Shown here one piece after another: positions 1 through 6,770 of a stretch of 14,054 bases of DNA; positions within the stretch are counted from its first letter, which is position 1, and the number at the start of each line of letters is the position of its first letter. The stretch is taken from the NCBI GenBank assembly GCA_002306375.1, contig DBRU01000010.1, forward strand, positions 1-14,054, in the 5' to 3' direction. The position numbers were made by a program, and so were the translations under genes. The DNA is from Faecalibacterium sp. UBA1360 (GTDB lineage: Bacteria > Bacillota > Clostridia > Oscillospirales > Ruminococcaceae). Under the pieces are notes generated by a model. That model saw nothing but the letters and a program-made list of their open reading frames with translations, searched no databases and was not told the DNA's origin.

Positions 1-78
1 AAATTTTGTCGAGGGGGATTCCAAAAGGGGGAATAGGCCCGTCAGGCAATTGCCGTGCGGGACTGTTCCTCCTTTTGC
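1..78. other. Left edge, no gene called
   Basis: I see no supportable gene here. On the minus strand there is a GGAGG-like sequence near 69-73, followed by an open frame running off the left edge, but no start codon at usable spacing. The tract contains two GGGGGA repeats and could belong to an intergenic repeat together with the adjoining hairpin. Confidence 0.3.
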
Positions 79-103
79 AGCGTGTCGAGTTTCTCGACAC
101 GCT
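79..103. repeat. Perfect 11-bp inverted repeat (hairpin)
   Basis: AGCGTGTCGAG at 79-89 and CTCGACACGCT at 93-103 are perfect reverse complements around a 3-nt loop. The hairpin directly abuts the larger one at 104-147. It has no U-tract of its own on the plus strand. It may be a second terminator element or an extragenic palindromic repeat; copies elsewhere in the genome would decide which. Confidence 0.7.
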
Positions 104-147
104 AAAACCGCCGCCCGCAAGGCGTTTGCCTTGCGGGCGGCGGTTTT
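104..147 (-). terminator. Strong hairpin terminator of the asnB-GNAT operon
   Basis: Two 20-nt arms (104-123 and 128-147) are perfect reverse complements with a 4-nt loop. The stem is GC-rich in the middle and ends in AAAA/TTTT, giving four U residues on the minus strand after the stem. It lies 15 bp past the GNAT stop codon, so it most likely ends that operon. By symmetry it could work in both directions. Confidence 0.85.
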
Positions 148-162
148 GTTGTGATGCAAAAG

Positions 163-672
163 TCAGCGGGCGGCGTAGCCCTTCCAGTTGGCGGAGCGGC
201 AGTAGGCCAGCCGGGGCCGACCGTCCGCCAGCAAAATGCGCCCGCAGTAGGCAAAGCCGTTGGCCACCAGCAGGGTCTGCATGACCCGGTTGTCGGCATG
301 GGTGTCGATGCGCAGGGCCAGCCCGCTGACCGCGCAGAAGTCAAAGCAGGCTTTTGCCACGCCCCGCACCCGACCGTCCGAGGCCAGGCGGTGGATCGTG
401 AGGTAGGGGTCGTCGTTGGGCCATTCGCCCCCATAGATGGCCTCGTAGGTGGGGTCGTCGCCGGGGATGGCGCAAAAGGCCCCCACGGCCTGGCCGTCCT
501 GCTCCAGCAGGTAGCACACGCCGCGCCCGATCTGTTCCAGCAGCAACGCTTCGTTGGGATAATCCCCCACCCACTGGTTGGGGTTGCCGGTGCGGGCCAT
601 GAACTGCCGGGCGGCGGCGTAGATGCGGTGCAGCTCGGGCAGGTCGGCCGGGCGGGCGCGGCGGATTTGCAT
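163..672 (-). CDS. GNAT-family N-acetyltransferase
   Basis: This is a 169-residue cytoplasmic acetyltransferase of the GNAT superfamily, which moves the acetyl group of acetyl-CoA onto an amine; the substrate cannot be read from sequence. The fold is seen as an N-terminal RRARPADLPELHRIY segment (residues 4-18), the acetyl-CoA loop RVRGVA (101-106, matching Q/R-x-x-G-x-G/A), and the helix-strand DNRVMQTLLVANGF (127-140) followed by a C-terminal DGRPRLAY strand. The start is supported by GGAGG (complement at 680-684) seven bases upstream. It begins only 15 bp after the asnB stop and is followed by a terminator, so it is the second gene of the asparagine T-box operon and should respond to uncharged tRNA-Asn. 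Family membership is solid. A link to asparagine metabolism is inference from position. Confidence 0.9.
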   Translation of the reverse strand: MQIRRARPADLPELHRIYAAARQFMARTGNPNQWVGDYPNEALLLEQIGRGVCYLLEQDGQAVGAFCAIPGDDPTYEAIYGGEWPNDDPYLTIHRLASDGRVRGVAKACFDFCAVSGLALRIDTHADNRVMQTLLVANGFAYCGRILLADGRPRLAYCRSANWKGYAAR

Positions 673-687
673 GGGGGTTCCTCCTTG

Positions 688-2268
688 TTATTTGCCTGAA
701 TCGCCGTAGTTTTTCAGCACCCGTGCACTGGGATCGTCCACATCGCAGCCGGGCCAGGCCTTGTTGGGCATCCAGTAATCCACGATCATCTCGGCCTGGC
801 CGGGATAGTGCTTTTCAAACAGTTCGCGGTAGAGCAGGCTCTCTTTGGTAAAGGGTCGGCAATAGGTGTAGCGGCCGGCGCGCTCGGCAAAATCCCGGTC
901 GGTGTACAGGTGGTCGGCGTAGGCCTTGATGATGTCCACCATGGAATGGCCCACCGCGTCGGAGAAGGCGGCCTTCTCCCGCCAGAGGATGCTTTCGGGC
1001 AGCCAGTCGCCCTCAAAGGCCTTGCGCAGCAGATACTTGCCCTTGCCGTAGGTGTTGAGCTTGCGGGCGGGGTCGATGGACATGACATAGCGCACGAAAT
1101 CCAGGTCGCCGAAGGGCACCCGGGCTTCCAGGCTGTTGACGCTGATGGAGCGGTCGGCCCGCAGCACGTCGTACATGTACAGCTCCCGTATCCGCTTCTG
1201 GCTTTCGGCCTGGAAGGCGGCGGCGCTGGGGGCGTAGTCGGTGTATTTGTAGCCGAACAGCTCGTCGCTGATCTCGCCGGTGAGCAGCACCCGGATGTCG
1301 GTGTGCTCATGGATGTACCTGCACACCAGGTACATGCCCACCGACGCCCGCACCGTGGTGATGTCCCAGGTGCCCAGCATGGCCACCACCTCGTCCAGGG
1401 CGCCCAGCACGTCCTGCTCGTCGATGATGACGTCGGTGTGCTGCGCCCCCAGGTACTCGGCGGTCTGGCGGGCGTATTTGAGGTCGATGGCGTCGCCGCT
1501 CATGCCGATGGCAAAGGTGCGGATGGGCCGGCCCAGCTTTTTGGCCGCGATGGCGCAGACCAGGCTGGAATCCAGCCCGCCCGAGAGCAAAAAGCCCACG
1601 GGCGTGTCGGCGTCCAGGCGCTTTTCCACCCCGGCGATGAGTTTTTGGCGGATGTTTTGCAGAATGACCGGCATCTCGTCCCGGGTGTAGGCCGGGGTGT
1701 CGGCAATGTCGCAGTAGCGCACGAAGCGCCCGTTGCAGTAGTAGCTGCCGATGGGGAACGGATAGATCTTTTTGCACAGACCAACGAGGTTTTTGGCCTC
1801 GGAGGCAAAGGCGATGGCCCCGCTTTCGCTGTACCCGTAAAACAGCGGCCGGATGCCGATGGGATCCCGGGCGGCGATGAGCCACTTTTTGCGGGAATCA
1901 TAGAGGATCATGGCGAATTCGGCGTCCAGGCGAGAGAACATCTCCAGCCCGTACTTGCGGTACAAGGGCAGGATGATCTCGCAGTCGGAGTCCGACTCAA
2001 AGGCAAAGCCCTCTGCCTCCAGCTGCGCCTTGACGGGGCGGAAGCCGTACAGCTCGCCGTTGCACACCACACAGTCGCCGTCCCGCACAAAGGGCTGCAT
2101 CCCCTCGGGCGTGAGGCCCATAATGGCCAGCCGCCCGAAGCCGAGAAAGCCGAATTCCGTTTGCAGCACCCGGTGGTCGTCGGGGCCCCGGGTGGCGGTG
2201 CGAAGCAGGTAACCGGTAAACTGTTCGCGGGTCAGATCATGCCCCGCATAGCCCATGACACAACACAT
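688..2268 (-). CDS. asnB: Asparagine synthetase (glutamine-hydrolysing), class II
   Basis: Makes asparagine from aspartate, glutamine and ATP in the cytoplasm. The 526-residue protein has both expected domains. The N-terminal Ntn glutaminase has Cys2 as the presumed nucleophile after Met removal, RLAI at 46-49, CNGELYG at 69-75 and RDPIGIRPLFY at 134-144. The C-terminal synthetase has the PP-loop ATP motif SGGLDSS at 229-235, GEISDELFGY at 331-340 and EARVPFGD at 381-388. I start at 2268, not at the longer in-frame ATG at 2382, because only this start puts Cys at position 2, because GGAG lies about nine bases upstream, and because the longer form would run through the T-box terminator. The N-terminus reads MCC instead of the common MCG. 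First gene of an operon with the GNAT, under an Asn-specific T-box. Length is close to the usual 500-630. Confidence 0.96.
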   Translation of the reverse strand: MCCVMGYAGHDLTREQFTGYLLRTATRGPDDHRVLQTEFGFLGFGRLAIMGLTPEGMQPFVRDGDCVVCNGELYGFRPVKAQLEAEGFAFESDSDCEIILPLYRKYGLEMFSRLDAEFAMILYDSRKKWLIAARDPIGIRPLFYGYSESGAIAFASEAKNLVGLCKKIYPFPIGSYYCNGRFVRYCDIADTPAYTRDEMPVILQNIRQKLIAGVEKRLDADTPVGFLLSGGLDSSLVCAIAAKKLGRPIRTFAIGMSGDAIDLKYARQTAEYLGAQHTDVIIDEQDVLGALDEVVAMLGTWDITTVRASVGMYLVCRYIHEHTDIRVLLTGEISDELFGYKYTDYAPSAAAFQAESQKRIRELYMYDVLRADRSISVNSLEARVPFGDLDFVRYVMSIDPARKLNTYGKGKYLLRKAFEGDWLPESILWREKAAFSDAVGHSMVDIIKAYADHLYTDRDFAERAGRYTYCRPFTKESLLYRELFEKHYPGQAEMIVDYWMPNKAWPGCDVDDPSARVLKNYGDSGK

Positions 2269-2313
2269 TTGGCAGCACTCCTTTTTTTGCTCTTCGACCC
2301 TTGGACGAATGGC

Positions 2314-2365
2314 AAAAAAATGGACAGCCCACTCGTCCCCTTTGTGTTTAGGACGAATCGCTGTC
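2314..2365 (-). terminator. T-box-controlled intrinsic terminator of asnB
   Basis: On the minus strand GACAGC pairs with GCTGTC, and inside it ATTCGTCC pairs with GGACGAGT (one G-U), with a small 1x2 internal loop. The stem is followed by CATTTTTTT. It sits 45 nt before the asnB start and shares CGTCC with the antiterminator, as expected for a transcription-attenuating T-box. Confidence 0.93.
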
Positions 2366-2619
2366 TTGATCCGCGGTGCCACCTAACTTACCGCATACCA
2401 AGGCTGGCATACGGTCCCTCCGTATACGCTCGCCTTTGAAACGCTGCCGCTGTAACGCGCGGCCTGCGGCGCCCATACTGCCCCGCCGGTAGACGGGGGT
2501 TCCGTTTGCAGCTCGCGGGTGTTCTTCCCTGCCCCGGCAAGGTCCCGGCTTGCAGCATGGCGCCAGGCTCTCTGTGCGGTGCGCGATGGGCGGTACTTTT
2601 CCCGTTCTTCGCTTTTGAT
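2314..2619 (-). ncRNA. T-box riboswitch leader, asparagine-specific
   Basis: This leader senses uncharged tRNA and lets transcription reach asnB when tRNA-Asn is deacylated. Visible parts, read on the minus strand: AGTA of the specifier loop (2597-2594), the AGAGAG element (2573-2568), and specifier AAC (2523-2521) followed by ACCCGCGAGCTGC, as in the 3' side of stem I. Next come a stem III hairpin (2427-2407) and the T-box AGGTGGCACCGCGG (2384-2371). The TGGC bulge would pair with GCCA, fitting the G discriminator base of tRNA-Asn. The antiterminator forms from TTAGG (2386-2382) and CCTAA (2352-2348); its 3' arm overlaps the terminator stem, so the two structures exclude each other. The 5' end is estimated from the promoter. 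The codon, discriminator base and downstream gene all agree on Asn. Confidence 0.95.
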
Positions 2620-2625
2620 AGAGGT

Positions 2626-2654
2626 ATGGTAGCACGTTTGCAGGGCCCTGTCAA
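2626..2654 (-). promoter_or_regulatory. Sigma-A promoter of the T-box-asnB-GNAT operon
   Basis: On the minus strand TTGACA (2654-2649) and TACCAT (2631-2626) are separated by exactly 17 bp. Transcription would begin near 2619, just before the T-box stem I. Confidence 0.85.
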
Positions 2655-2791
2655 GGGAATTTTTGCCTGCGGACCGGGCGAACAGCGCCCGCCGAAGACT
2701 GCGCAGGTCTTGCGTTTTTGCTTTATTCCGCACATTTTTTGCCCATTGGAAGAATTTTCTTTTAATTCCTACCATTTTACCAGGAAATACC

Positions 2792-2820
2792 TTGTGCTTT
2801 CGGTTTTCGCGTGGTATAGT
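2792..2820 (+). promoter_or_regulatory. Sigma-A promoter of sufCB
   Basis: TTGTGC (2792-2797), a 17-bp spacer and TATAGT (2815-2820) lie 60 bp before sufC. A short inverted repeat, TTCCT (2766-2770) and AGGAA (2782-2786), sits just upstream of the -35. It is weak, and I do not claim it as an operator. No clear Fur or IscR/Rrf2 site was recognised. Confidence 0.75.
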
Positions 2821-2879
2821 ATTAACCGTAGCAAAAATACCCAACAATGGGACTACCCCATTTGATTCGGAGGATATCC

Positions 2880-3614
2880 ATGCTTGAACTGAAACACGTC
2901 GGCTACGAGACCGACGATAACAAGGAGATCCTGCATGACATCAACCTGACCGTGCAGGACCGTTTTGTGGCCATCACCGGCCCCAACGGCGGCGGCAAGT
3001 CCACTTTGGCCAAGGTCATCGCCGGCATTTACCAGCCCACCTCGGGCCAGATCCTTCTGGACGGGGTGGACATCACCCACATGAGCATCACCGAGCGCGC
3101 CAACCTGGGCATCAGCTATGCCTTCCAGCAGCCGGTGCGCTTCAAGGGCCTGCGGGTCAAGGATCTGCTGAGCCTGGCCGCCGGCAAGAACACCAGCGTC
3201 AACGAGGCCTGCGCCTACCTGAGCGAGGTGGGCCTGTGCGCCCGGGACTACATCGACCGCGAGATCAACGCCAGCCTGTCCGGCGGCGAGCTCAAGCGCA
3301 TCGAGATCGCCATGGTACTGGCCCGGGGCACCAAGATGTCCATTTTCGACGAGCCGGAGGCCGGCATCGACCTGTGGAGCTTCCAGAACCTGATCCGCGT
3401 CTTTGAGAAGATGTACGAGCAGACCCGGGGCACCATCCTGATCATCAGCCATCAGGAGCGCATTTTGAACATCGCCGACACCATCGTCGTCATCAAGGAC
3501 GGCGGCGTGGCCCGCATCGGGTCCCGGGGCGAGATCCTGCCCGCTTTGCTTGGCAGCGCCGACGCCGCCAACCCGGGCTGCGACGTGCTGACCAGCAAAA
3601 TGAAAGGGGTGTGA
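2880..3614 (+). CDS. sufC: Fe-S cluster assembly ATPase SufC (SmsC-like)
   Basis: ABC-type ATPase that works with SufB as a cytosolic scaffold complex for building iron-sulfur clusters; it is not a membrane transporter. The 244-residue protein shows Walker A GPNGGGKST (34-42), a Q-loop at 83-84, the ABC signature LSGGELKR (133-140), Walker B ending SIFDEPEAGID (154-164) and the switch His191. The Walker B tail reads DEPEAGID, not the DEIDSGLD usual in SUF-type SufC. This fits the SUF-like minimal (SMS) branch found in archaea and strict anaerobes. The start at 2880 is chosen because GGAGG (2869-2873) is six bases upstream; the in-frame ATG at 2847 has no such site. It is followed after three bases by sufB, so the two are surely co-transcribed. 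No sufD, sufS or sufU lies nearby. Confidence 0.93.
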   Translation: MLELKHVGYETDDNKEILHDINLTVQDRFVAITGPNGGGKSTLAKVIAGIYQPTSGQILLDGVDITHMSITERANLGISYAFQQPVRFKGLRVKDLLSLAAGKNTSVNEACAYLSEVGLCARDYIDREINASLSGGELKRIEIAMVLARGTKMSIFDEPEAGIDLWSFQNLIRVFEKMYEQTRGTILIISHQERILNIADTIVVIKDGGVARIGSRGEILPALLGSADAANPGCDVLTSKMKGV

Positions 3615-3617
3615 CCG

Positions 3618-4538
3618 ATGATCAACACCATTGAGCAGAACCTGCTGCACGAGATCGCCGAGCTGGACGCGCTGCCGGTGGGGGCGTACAACATCCGCTC
3701 CAACGGCAAGCTGGAAAGCCGCAACACCACCGCCAACATCGACATCGTGACCAAGACCGACAAGCCGGGCATCGACATCTTCATCAAGCCGGGCACCAAG
3801 AACGAGAGCGTGCACATCCCGGTCATCATCAGCCAGACCGGCCTGACCGACCTGGTGTACAACGACTTCCACATCGGCGAAGGCGCCGACGTGACCATCA
3901 TCGCCGGGTGCGGCATCCACAACTGCGGCGGCGGCAACGCCCAGCACGACGGCATCCACACCTTCTACCTGGACAAGAACGCCAGGCTGCGGTATGTGGA
4001 AAAGCATTACGGCGAGGGCGACGGCCGGGGCAAGCAGATCATGAATCCCACCACCATCGTCCACCTGGCCGAGGGGTCCTATATGGAGATGGAGACCACC
4101 CAGATCGCCGGCATCGACGACACGATCCGCAAGACTTCGGGCGACGTGGCCGATGGCGCGTCCCTGATCATCCGGGAAAAGATCATGACCGTGGGCGACC
4201 AGCACGCCGTGACCGATTTTGTGGTGGACCTCAACGGCGAGGGCTGCTCGGCCAACGTGATCTCCCGCAGCGTGGCCAAGGATGAGAGCGTGCAGGAATT
4301 CAAGAGCTACATCAACGGCAACGCCGCCTGCGCGGGCCACAGCGAATGCGACGCCATCATCATGGACCGTGCGCAGGTCATCGCCACGCCGGGCCTGGTG
4401 GCCAACAACATCGACGCCAGCCTGATCCATGAGGCGGCCATCGGCAAGATCGCCGGCGAACAGCTGATCAAGCTGATGACCCTGGGCCTGACCGAACAGG
4501 AAGCCGAGGAACAGATCGTCAACGGATTCTTGAAATGA
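3618..4538 (+). CDS. sufB: SufB/SufD-family Fe-S scaffold protein, short SmsB-like form
   Basis: Scaffold partner of SufC on which iron-sulfur clusters are assembled. At 306 residues it is much shorter than SUF-type SufB (about 470-500) and consists mainly of the beta-helix core plus C-terminal helices. The diagnostic C-terminus is present: SECDAIIMD with Cys244, then LIHEAAIGKIAGEQL with His271-Glu272, and LTEQEAEEQIVNGFLK at the end. By family knowledge these match the essential Cys and the His-Glu pair of E. coli SufB, so this subunit looks like the catalytic B type, not a D type; with no sufD here it probably forms a homodimer with two SufC. The middle is rich in His and Cys (GCGIHNCGGGNAQH, 97-110), which may bind metal; that is inference. 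It starts three bases after sufC and ends at a clear terminator. Confidence 0.92.
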   Translation: MINTIEQNLLHEIAELDALPVGAYNIRSNGKLESRNTTANIDIVTKTDKPGIDIFIKPGTKNESVHIPVIISQTGLTDLVYNDFHIGEGADVTIIAGCGIHNCGGGNAQHDGIHTFYLDKNARLRYVEKHYGEGDGRGKQIMNPTTIVHLAEGSYMEMETTQIAGIDDTIRKTSGDVADGASLIIREKIMTVGDQHAVTDFVVDLNGEGCSANVISRSVAKDESVQEFKSYINGNAACAGHSECDAIIMDRAQVIATPGLVANNIDASLIHEAAIGKIAGEQLIKLMTLGLTEQEAEEQIVNGFLK

Positions 4539-4550
4539 GCCTCTTCCCCG

Positions 4551-4577
4551 CCCCGCTTTGCGGAGCGGGGATTTTTT
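4551..4577 (+). terminator. Intrinsic terminator after sufCB
   Basis: CCCCGCT (4551-4557) pairs with AGCGGGG (4564-4570) and is followed by ATTTTTT. It begins 13 bp after the sufB stop codon. Confidence 0.93.
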
Positions 4578-4608
4578 GCCCAAAGCGAAAAAATCGGGCG
4601 CAAAAGCC

Positions 4609-4639
4609 TTGCTTATGCCCTTGGGGAATATGCTATACT
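4609..4639 (+). promoter_or_regulatory. MerR-type promoter with 19-bp spacer and dyad operator
   Basis: TTGCTT (4609-4614) and TATACT (4634-4639) are 19 bp apart, longer than the usual 17. Between them GCTTATGCCC (4611-4620) and GGGAATATGC (4624-4633) form a dyad with 8 of 10 positions matched around a 3-nt centre. By family knowledge MerR proteins bind such dyads inside over-long spacers and untwist them to activate. It is 28 bp before the merR-family start codon, so autoregulation is the likely reading. Confidence 0.75.
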
Positions 4640-4666
4640 GAGGCTGAAAAGAAAGGGTGTGAGCCC

Positions 4667-5455
4667 ATGAAGATCAAACAGGCGGCCCAAGCCGCCGGCC
4701 TGACCGAGAAGGCCATCCGACTGTACGAAGAAAAAGACCTGATCCGCCCCGACACCCGCGTGGTGGCCGGGCGGGTGTTCCGGGACTATCCGCCCGAGAC
4801 CGTGGAGGAGCTGCGCCGCATCGGCATATTGCGCCGGGCGGGGTTCAGCCTGCGGCAGATCGGCGAGATGGACCAGGCAACGCCCGAGAGCTTTGCCCGG
4901 GTGCTGGCGGAATACCGCGCCGCCCTGCGCGCCGAGATCGAGCAGCGGCAGGCCATTGCCCTGGCGCTGGAACACGCCGCGCCCAAGACCCGGGACGAAC
5001 TGGCCCGCGTGCTGGAAGAACCCAGCGCCCACCTGCCCGTGCCCGAGGAGGACCTGCGCTTTGCCCCGCCCGAGCCCAACGCCCCGGCGCGGTTGAGCTT
5101 CTGGTACCGGCATGGGGTCTTCCCCCACCGGCTGGGGGGCGTGGACCTGGCGGTGACCGCCCTTTTGTGGGAGCGCAGCCTGGACGTGAGCGCCATTGCC
5201 CGCCTGCTGCGGGAAAAAGGGGCGGACCTGCCCGGGGACGCCCTGGCCCGACGGCTGGCCAAACTGGCCCGCCGGGGCGTGCTGCGCACGGAAGGCGACG
5301 CGTACACCGCCAACGTGCGGGCCGGGCATTTTTGCACCTGGGACCCCGACGACCTGGTGCGCATCCTTGTGAACCGGGGCAGCGACCGCATGTTTTACAG
5401 CGCCGACGCCCCCATGAGCGTCAGTTCCTCGCCGGGCAGCGGCGCCCACATCTGA
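4667..5455 (+). CDS. MerR-family transcriptional regulator with unassigned C-terminal domain
   Basis: A 262-residue DNA-binding regulator. Residues 1-70 are a typical MerR winged helix-turn-helix: MKIKQAAQAAGLTEKAIRLYEEKDLI, then GRVFRDYPPETVEELRRIGILRRAGFSLRQIGEM. Residues 75-105 are a charged helix expected to form the dimer coiled coil. The C-terminal half (about 140-262) is larger than in simple MerR proteins. It holds an aromatic FWYRHGVFPHR segment and a second helix-turn-helix-like stretch (SLDVSAIARLLREKG ... LAKLARRGVL, about 171-206), then ANVRAGHFCTW. I do not recognise the effector. The start at 4667 is picked because the MerR fold begins there; an in-frame ATG at 4535 overlaps the sufB stop and crosses the suf terminator. 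The Shine-Dalgarno (AAAGGG) is weak. Its promoter suggests autoregulation. Divergent or regulated partners are not evident; the AI-2E genes are convergent. Confidence 0.88.
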   Translation: MKIKQAAQAAGLTEKAIRLYEEKDLIRPDTRVVAGRVFRDYPPETVEELRRIGILRRAGFSLRQIGEMDQATPESFARVLAEYRAALRAEIEQRQAIALALEHAAPKTRDELARVLEEPSAHLPVPEEDLRFAPPEPNAPARLSFWYRHGVFPHRLGGVDLAVTALLWERSLDVSAIARLLREKGADLPGDALARRLAKLARRGVLRTEGDAYTANVRAGHFCTWDPDDLVRILVNRGSDRMFYSADAPMSVSSSPGSGAHI

Positions 5456-5463
5456 CGCGCAGC

Positions 5464-5514
5464 CATACAAGCAGGCGGCCGCCCCGAAGTTCCGGGGCGG
5501 CCGCCTGTTGTATG
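5464..5514. terminator. Long bidirectional hairpin between convergent genes
   Basis: The core arms CAGGCGGCCGCCCCG (5472-5486) and CGGGGCGGCCGCCTG (5493-5507) are perfect. After a single bulged G (5471) the stem continues with CATACAA (5464-5470) and TTGTATG (5508-5514), giving 22 paired positions. It lies between the MerR stop and the AI-2E stop, so it probably terminates both. There is no proper U-run on either side, which is unusual for an intrinsic terminator. Confidence 0.75.
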
Positions 5515-5525
5515 GGCCGGGCCTG

Positions 5526-6728
5526 TCACACGCAGGCCGTTTCGTTTTCGGGTCGAGGCTGTTCTTTCCCTTCGTCGGTGTCCCCGGCCGGGGCGTGCGC
5601 GCCGCGGCGGTCCTGCCACCAGGCCAGCACGGTGCGCAGCAGGCCGTACAGCGTCACGATGGCCGGCACGCCCGCCACCATGCCCAGCGGCCCGAACAGC
5701 GTGCCGCCCACCACAATGGCGAACAGCACCCAGAAGGGCGAAATGACCATCGTTGTGCCCATGACGCGTGGGGCGATGAACCGGCTGTCCAGCTGCTGCA
5801 GGGCGACGACCAGCACCGCGAACACCACGGCCTGGGCCGGAGCAATGAACAACAGGGCGACAAACCCGGGCAAAGCCCCCAGATAGATGCCAAACAAGGG
5901 GATCAGCGAAGCAAAGGCCACCACAACGCTGATCATGGGGGCGAATTGCAGCCCCAGCAGGCTCATGATCACGAACAGCGCCGCGCCGTCGATGGCCGAA
6001 TCCACGATTTTGCCGAAGAAGAACATGGCAAAATTCACGTTGGCGTACCGGCAGAAGGCCAGCAGGCTTTCGGCCGCCGGGATGGGCAGCACCGCCCGCA
6101 CCAGCGAGCGCACCTGCCCCAGCAGGCGGGTCTTGTCGGCCAGCATATACACACTGCCGGCCACCACCGTGAACACCTGCAAGGCAAAGGACGCCGCGTT
6201 GCCCAGGTACCCGGCCAGGAAGCCCGCCAGCTGGGGCGCCAGGCCGGTGAGCATGCCGTAGGCCGTGTTGAGCAGCTTCTGATAGTCGTTGAGGGCCTCG
6301 ACCAGGGGCGTCAGGTCCAGGTCGTACGTGTCCTGGGCGTCCATGAGCATCTGCTGGCCACGGCTCACATAGCCGGGCAGGTTGGCAAAGAAGGACGCCA
6401 CACTGGCCGCCACCTGGGGCAGCACCAGCGCTCCCAGCAAAAACAGCGCCAGCCCGGCCAGCAGGTAAGCCAGCACGATGGCCAGCCAGCGCAGGCCGGG
6501 ACGGCCCCCCAGCAAAACGCTGTGGATAGGCCGGACCAGGGTATCCAGGATATAGGCCAGCGCCACCGCCCCCAAAAAGGGCGAACATTTGGAAAACACA
6601 AGTCCCAGAGCCTCCAGCAAAAGGCCCAGCCGGCTGACGACGGCATAGGCCACGGCGCACAGAAATACAAGGAAGAGCCAGTCCCCGATGGTACGAGGTT
6701 CTTTGTCCAGCCAATTCTTCGGTTCCAT
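5526..6728 (-). CDS. AI-2E family (TqsA/PerM-like) membrane transporter, copy 1
   Basis: A 400-residue integral membrane protein of the AI-2E family (formerly UPF0118). Members have been linked to autoinducer-2 export or Na+/H+ exchange, but the substrate cannot be predicted. About eight hydrophobic segments are visible, near 18-34, 50-62, 80-106, 178-196, 246-278, 282-298, 300-312 and 328-370. The family landmarks are YLGALPGF (282-289) and QQLDSRFIAPRVMG (311-324) followed by GGTLFGPLGMVAGVP (341-355). A soluble stretch (about 107-177) is typical. The tail beyond 371 is polar. I chose the second ATG (6728) because AGGAG (complement at 6736-6740) is seven bases upstream; the ATG at 6734 is one base from it. 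It follows the paralogous gene by 42 bp, forming a two-gene unit. Confidence 0.92.
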   Translation of the reverse strand: MEPKNWLDKEPRTIGDWLFLVFLCAVAYAVVSRLGLLLEALGLVFSKCSPFLGAVALAYILDTLVRPIHSVLLGGRPGLRWLAIVLAYLLAGLALFLLGALVLPQVAASVASFFANLPGYVSRGQQMLMDAQDTYDLDLTPLVEALNDYQKLLNTAYGMLTGLAPQLAGFLAGYLGNAASFALQVFTVVAGSVYMLADKTRLLGQVRSLVRAVLPIPAAESLLAFCRYANVNFAMFFFGKIVDSAIDGAALFVIMSLLGLQFAPMISVVVAFASLIPLFGIYLGALPGFVALLFIAPAQAVVFAVLVVALQQLDSRFIAPRVMGTTMVISPFWVLFAIVVGGTLFGPLGMVAGVPAIVTLYGLLRTVLAWWQDRRGAHAPAGDTDEGKEQPRPENETACV

Positions 6729-6770
6729 GTGCATGCTCCTGTCTTGTGCGGGGTGGAGGTACGGGGAAGA

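Noticed and set aside
79..147. Tandem hairpins as a CRISPR fragment or integron-like site
   Set aside because: No repeated unit with spacers, no cas or integrase gene; the two hairpins differ in sequence.
6..284. Plus-strand open frame of 92 codons at the left edge
   Set aside because: It runs through two perfect hairpins and into the antisense of the GNAT gene, with no ribosome binding site.
808..2439. Plus-strand open frame of 543 codons opposite asnB and its T-box
   Set aside because: It crosses both the asnB gene and the structured leader and has no recognisable domain.
2766..2786. TTCCT/AGGAA inverted repeat upstream of the sufCB promoter as an iron-responsive operator
   Set aside because: Only 5-bp arms in A/T-rich DNA, matching no Fur or IscR/Rrf2 consensus I know; chance occurrence is likely.
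2348..2847. Small minus-strand frames upstream of asnB as possible leader peptides
   Set aside because: The region is explained by the T-box stems, promoter and terminator; frames cross the promoter and lack ribosome binding sites.
2853..4583. Minus-strand open frame of 576 codons opposite sufCB
   Set aside because: Spans two conserved genes, their junction and a terminator; composition is Val/Asp/His/Gly-rich as expected of an antisense shadow.
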